Below, in pieces: positions 61,730 through 64,000 of a stretch of 64,000 nucleotides of DNA (position 1 is the first letter of the stretch; every line of letters starts with the position of its first letter). Source of the DNA: Azospirillum oryzae. Its GTDB lineage: Bacteria; Pseudomonadota; Alphaproteobacteria; Azospirillales; Azospirillaceae. Below the pieces are notes generated by a model. It worked only from the letters and a program-made list of their open reading frames with translations. It was not told the DNA's origin and searched no databases. The position numbers were made by a program, and so were the translations under genes. The DNA lies in the NCBI RefSeq assembly GCF_008364795.1, contig NZ_VTTM01000001.1, forward strand, positions 62,001 through 126,000, in the 5' to 3' direction.

Positions 61730-63658
61730 ATGCCTCTTCGGATCGAGACCTTTTCCAACGTCACCGGCGGCTCCAGCTTCTTCAAGGCGGTGGGCCATCC
61801 GCTGGCGGCGCCCAAGGCCGCGATCCTGATCGCACGGTTGGCTTCCTTCGGCCCGGTGGCGGTCTATGACCCGCTGGGCCTGCTGTCGGGTCTGGCGGAG
61901 TTCTATGACCTGTCGTCGATCGACATCGGCGGCATCTATGTCCAGGACGTGGAGCAGGTGGGCCGCGAGGTGTTCGGCCACGTCGCCCGCCCGGTGACCG
62001 ACCTGCCGTCCAGCGGCGCCCGCACCGTCTTCATCGTCGCCTTCGATTCCCAGCGGCTGGAAGGCCACATCGCGCACCTGATCCCGAAGCAGGCCGGCGT
62101 CGTCTCGCTCGACGCCATGCGCGTGCCGGAGGACATGCTGAACGACCCCGGCCATTACCTGTCGAAGTTCAACTGGGCGACCAACTTCGCCTGGTTCCGC
62201 GACGGCAACGGCCACCACACCCGCGTGGTGTCGGCCAATTACTGGCCGCGCTACGGCGCCAAGGGCACCCGGCTGTGGGCCTGCCTGTTCGACGGCGAGG
62301 GCCGCCCCATCGCCGACTGGACGGAGCCGATGCCGCCGACCGACGGCACGGTGGTGATCGACAGCCGGCAGGTGCGCGAGCGCTTCAACCTGTCCGACTT
62401 CTGCGGCTCACTGTTCCTGCACGTCATCGGCGCCGCCGGGCATGACGTGGTCAAATACGCGCTCGACACCTATGGCGACGACGACACGGTGCTGTCCTGC
62501 ACCCACGACGCCAACGCCTGGCCGGCCGACCTCTATGCCGGCCTGCCCGCCCCGCGCGAGGGCGAGCGGGTGACCTTGTGGATCCAGAACAGCCACCCGA
62601 CGCCGATCCCGGCCGGCGCCGTCGGCCTGAACCTGATGGGCTCGGCCGACATCCGCAGGCTCGACCAGGCGGTCCCGGCCTTCGCCACCGTCGAGCTGGA
62701 CGTCGCCGGCCTGTTCCCCGAAGCGCGCTGGCCGCAGCAGTTCGAGGTGCAGGCCGGCAAGCATTTCGTCCGCCCGCGCTACGAGATCGTCGCCGCCGAC
62801 GGCCGCCGCCGCATGGCCCATGCCAATGTCGAGCGCACCGACCTGAAGCCCGACCCCAAGTTGCCGCAACTGACCGGTGGCGCCATGGACAAGGGCGTGG
62901 TGGGCAAGGGCCACATCCTGCCGGCGCCGCTGCTGCCGATGGGCCGCTGGCGCACCATCCTGCTGCCGACGCCGATGAGCACGGCGCAGACCGAGTTGCC
63001 GGTGAAGGCCGTCGTCTACGACCGCAACGGCGTCGAGATCGCCGAACACCACTTCGGCAACCTCAAGCGGTCCGACAGCGTGGCGCTGGACGTCACCGGG
63101 CTGGTCGCGGACAAAAGCGTCGTCGACGGCTGGGGCCATGTCGAACTGGTCTATGATTTCGAAGCCGGAACGATCGCCGACGGCTGGCTGCACGCGCTGG
63201 TCCGTTACGAGGACGTAACGACCGGCCATGTTGCGGAGACCAGCTTCGGCAGCCATATGTTCAACATGGCGATGGTCTATCGCGACGAACCGCAGAGCTA
63301 CCATGGCCGCCCGCCCGGCCTGTCGACCCGCCTGTTCCTGCGGCTGGGCACCGACCCGTGGGACACGCTCTGCCACCTCGTCTACCCTGCCTCGACCCGG
63401 TGGCATGCCACGTCCGACACCAGCCTGATCCTGGTGCGGCGCGACGGTGTCGAAGTGGCGCGCAAGCGGCTGGCGATCCCCTGCGGCGGCTCGCGCTTCT
63501 GGCGCTATCACGAGATGTTTTCGGAAGCGGAACGGCTGGCGGCGGGCGAGCATGCCTATGTGCTGATCCGCGACACCACCTGCCGCCTGTTCGGCTACCA
63601 TGGCTGCCTTGCTGCCGGTGACAGCGCCTTCAGCCTCGACCATATGTTCGGTTTCTAG
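61730..63658 (+). CDS. Large soluble protein of unknown function, upstream of trxB
   Basis: The 642-residue protein has no signal peptide or membrane helix. It begins LRIETFSNVTGGSSFFKAVGHPLAAPKAAIL, whose first part resembles a nucleotide-binding-type strand-helix start. Repeated beta-rich blocks follow (VVDSR/VVYDRNG type) with several Trp- and Tyr-rich segments (SKFNWATNFAWFRDGNGHHTRVV; GTDPWDTLCHLVYPASTRW). The layout suggests several beta-sandwich modules. I do not recognise the family. It ends 35 nt before trxB. Confidence 0.8.
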   Translation: MPLRIETFSNVTGGSSFFKAVGHPLAAPKAAILIARLASFGPVAVYDPLGLLSGLAEFYDLSSIDIGGIYVQDVEQVGREVFGHVARPVTDLPSSGARTVFIVAFDSQRLEGHIAHLIPKQAGVVSLDAMRVPEDMLNDPGHYLSKFNWATNFAWFRDGNGHHTRVVSANYWPRYGAKGTRLWACLFDGEGRPIADWTEPMPPTDGTVVIDSRQVRERFNLSDFCGSLFLHVIGAAGHDVVKYALDTYGDDDTVLSCTHDANAWPADLYAGLPAPREGERVTLWIQNSHPTPIPAGAVGLNLMGSADIRRLDQAVPAFATVELDVAGLFPEARWPQQFEVQAGKHFVRPRYEIVAADGRRRMAHANVERTDLKPDPKLPQLTGGAMDKGVVGKGHILPAPLLPMGRWRTILLPTPMSTAQTELPVKAVVYDRNGVEIAEHHFGNLKRSDSVALDVTGLVADKSVVDGWGHVELVYDFEAGTIADGWLHALVRYEDVTTGHVAETSFGSHMFNMAMVYRDEPQSYHGRPPGLSTRLFLRLGTDPWDTLCHLVYPASTRWHATSDTSLILVRRDGVEVARKRLAIPCGGSRFWRYHEMFSEAERLAAGEHAYVLIRDTTCRLFGYHGCLAAGDSAFSLDHMFGF

Positions 63659-63693
63659 AGCCGTTCCAATCGCAAATCTGCGGGATCAGATCC

Positions 63694-64000
63694 ATGGCCA
63701 CGACCCACCACACCAAGGTCCTCATCATCGGCGCCGGCCCGGCCGGCTACACCGCCGCCATCTATGCCGCGCGCGCCAATCTGGAACCGCTGATGGTCCA
63801 AGGCATGCAGCCGGGCGGCCAGTTGATGATCACCACCGATGTGGAGAATTACCCCGGCTTCGCCGATCCGATCCAGGGCCCCTGGCTGATGGAGCAGATG
63901 CAGAAGCAGGCGGAGCATGTCGGCACGAAGATGGTGTTCGACCTGATCACCGACGTCGACTTCACCAAGCGTCCCTTCGTCTGCAAGGGCGACAGCGGCG
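63694..64000 (+). CDS. trxB: Thioredoxin reductase (partial, runs off the window)
   Basis: The first 102 codons are present. They encode the FAD-binding KVLIIGAGPAGYTAAIYAAR, then GMQPGGQLMITTDVENYPGF, hallmarks of thioredoxin-disulfide reductase, which uses NADPH to reduce thioredoxin. The CxxC active site would lie beyond the window. It is 35 nt downstream of the unknown 642-residue gene and probably co-transcribed. Confidence 0.95.
   Translation, partial: MATTHHTKVLIIGAGPAGYTAAIYAARANLEPLMVQGMQPGGQLMITTDVENYPGFADPIQGPWLMEQMQKQAEHVGTKMVFDLITDVDFTKRPFVCKGDSG

Overview
The window is a high-GC stretch of an alphaproteobacterial chromosome, most likely Azospirillum or a close relative in the Rhodospirillales. 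The evidence is gene content and order: hemC-hemD-mitofilin-hemY, a PHB phasin behind PhaR-like sites, an ECF41 sigma factor with its carboxymuconolactone decarboxylase partner, a cysteine-poor Fur, and an alphaproteobacterial LexA box. Most genes are ordinary core metabolism and stress genes. No prophage, transposase, CRISPR array, tRNA or rRNA was seen. The window opens in intergenic DNA and ends inside trxB.

Layout. 0-9 kb: meaB, phasin, rpmB, recX, an ABC-2 permease, argD-argF, hslO, a ParD/ParE pair with a perfect operator, a lipoprotein. 9-19 kb: kup, a receiver-GGDEF protein with a broken active site, two membrane coiled-coil proteins, dnaE2, a VOC/WYL-regulator pair. 19-27 kb: LytTR regulator, gpsA, tsaD, then the heme operon hemC-hemD-mic60-hemY. 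27-35 kb: a beta-helix protein divergent from a Wzy-like polymerase and glycosyltransferase, a MAPEG protein, and a phage-shock (psp) operon with a sigma-54 promoter, divergent from pspF. 36-48 kb: aceB, a methyltransferase, accA, imuB, HupE-like, TAXI-binding, GNAT and GST genes, a large exported protein, TetR. 48-54 kb: an FMN-binding-like oxidase, htpG, a histidine kinase, Fur, a HAD phosphatase. 54-64 kb: ECF41 unit, a DsrE/MoeB sulfur-relay-like cluster, cysK with an Rrf2 regulator, PadR, an unidentified 642-residue protein and trxB.

Most unusual signals. (1) hemD and its downstream spacer (23257-24054) carry nine exact CGTACG palindromes plus six one-mismatch copies, in all reading frames and in noncoding DNA; almost none were noticed elsewhere. 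(2) A family of REPIN-like palindromic elements sits in at least four intergenic gaps. A related element lies between a LexA box and the conserved start of imuB and appears to be translated as an N-terminal extension. A half element sits in frame inside dnaE2, so both polymerase-type subunits of the SOS mutasome carry repeat-derived peptide. (3) A 9-nt palindrome arm upstream of the VOC gene can pair either locally or with that gene's ribosome binding site.

All calls are from reading the sequence; no database search was run. Start codons were chosen mainly by ribosome binding site and family length, so many genes are shorter than their longest open frame.
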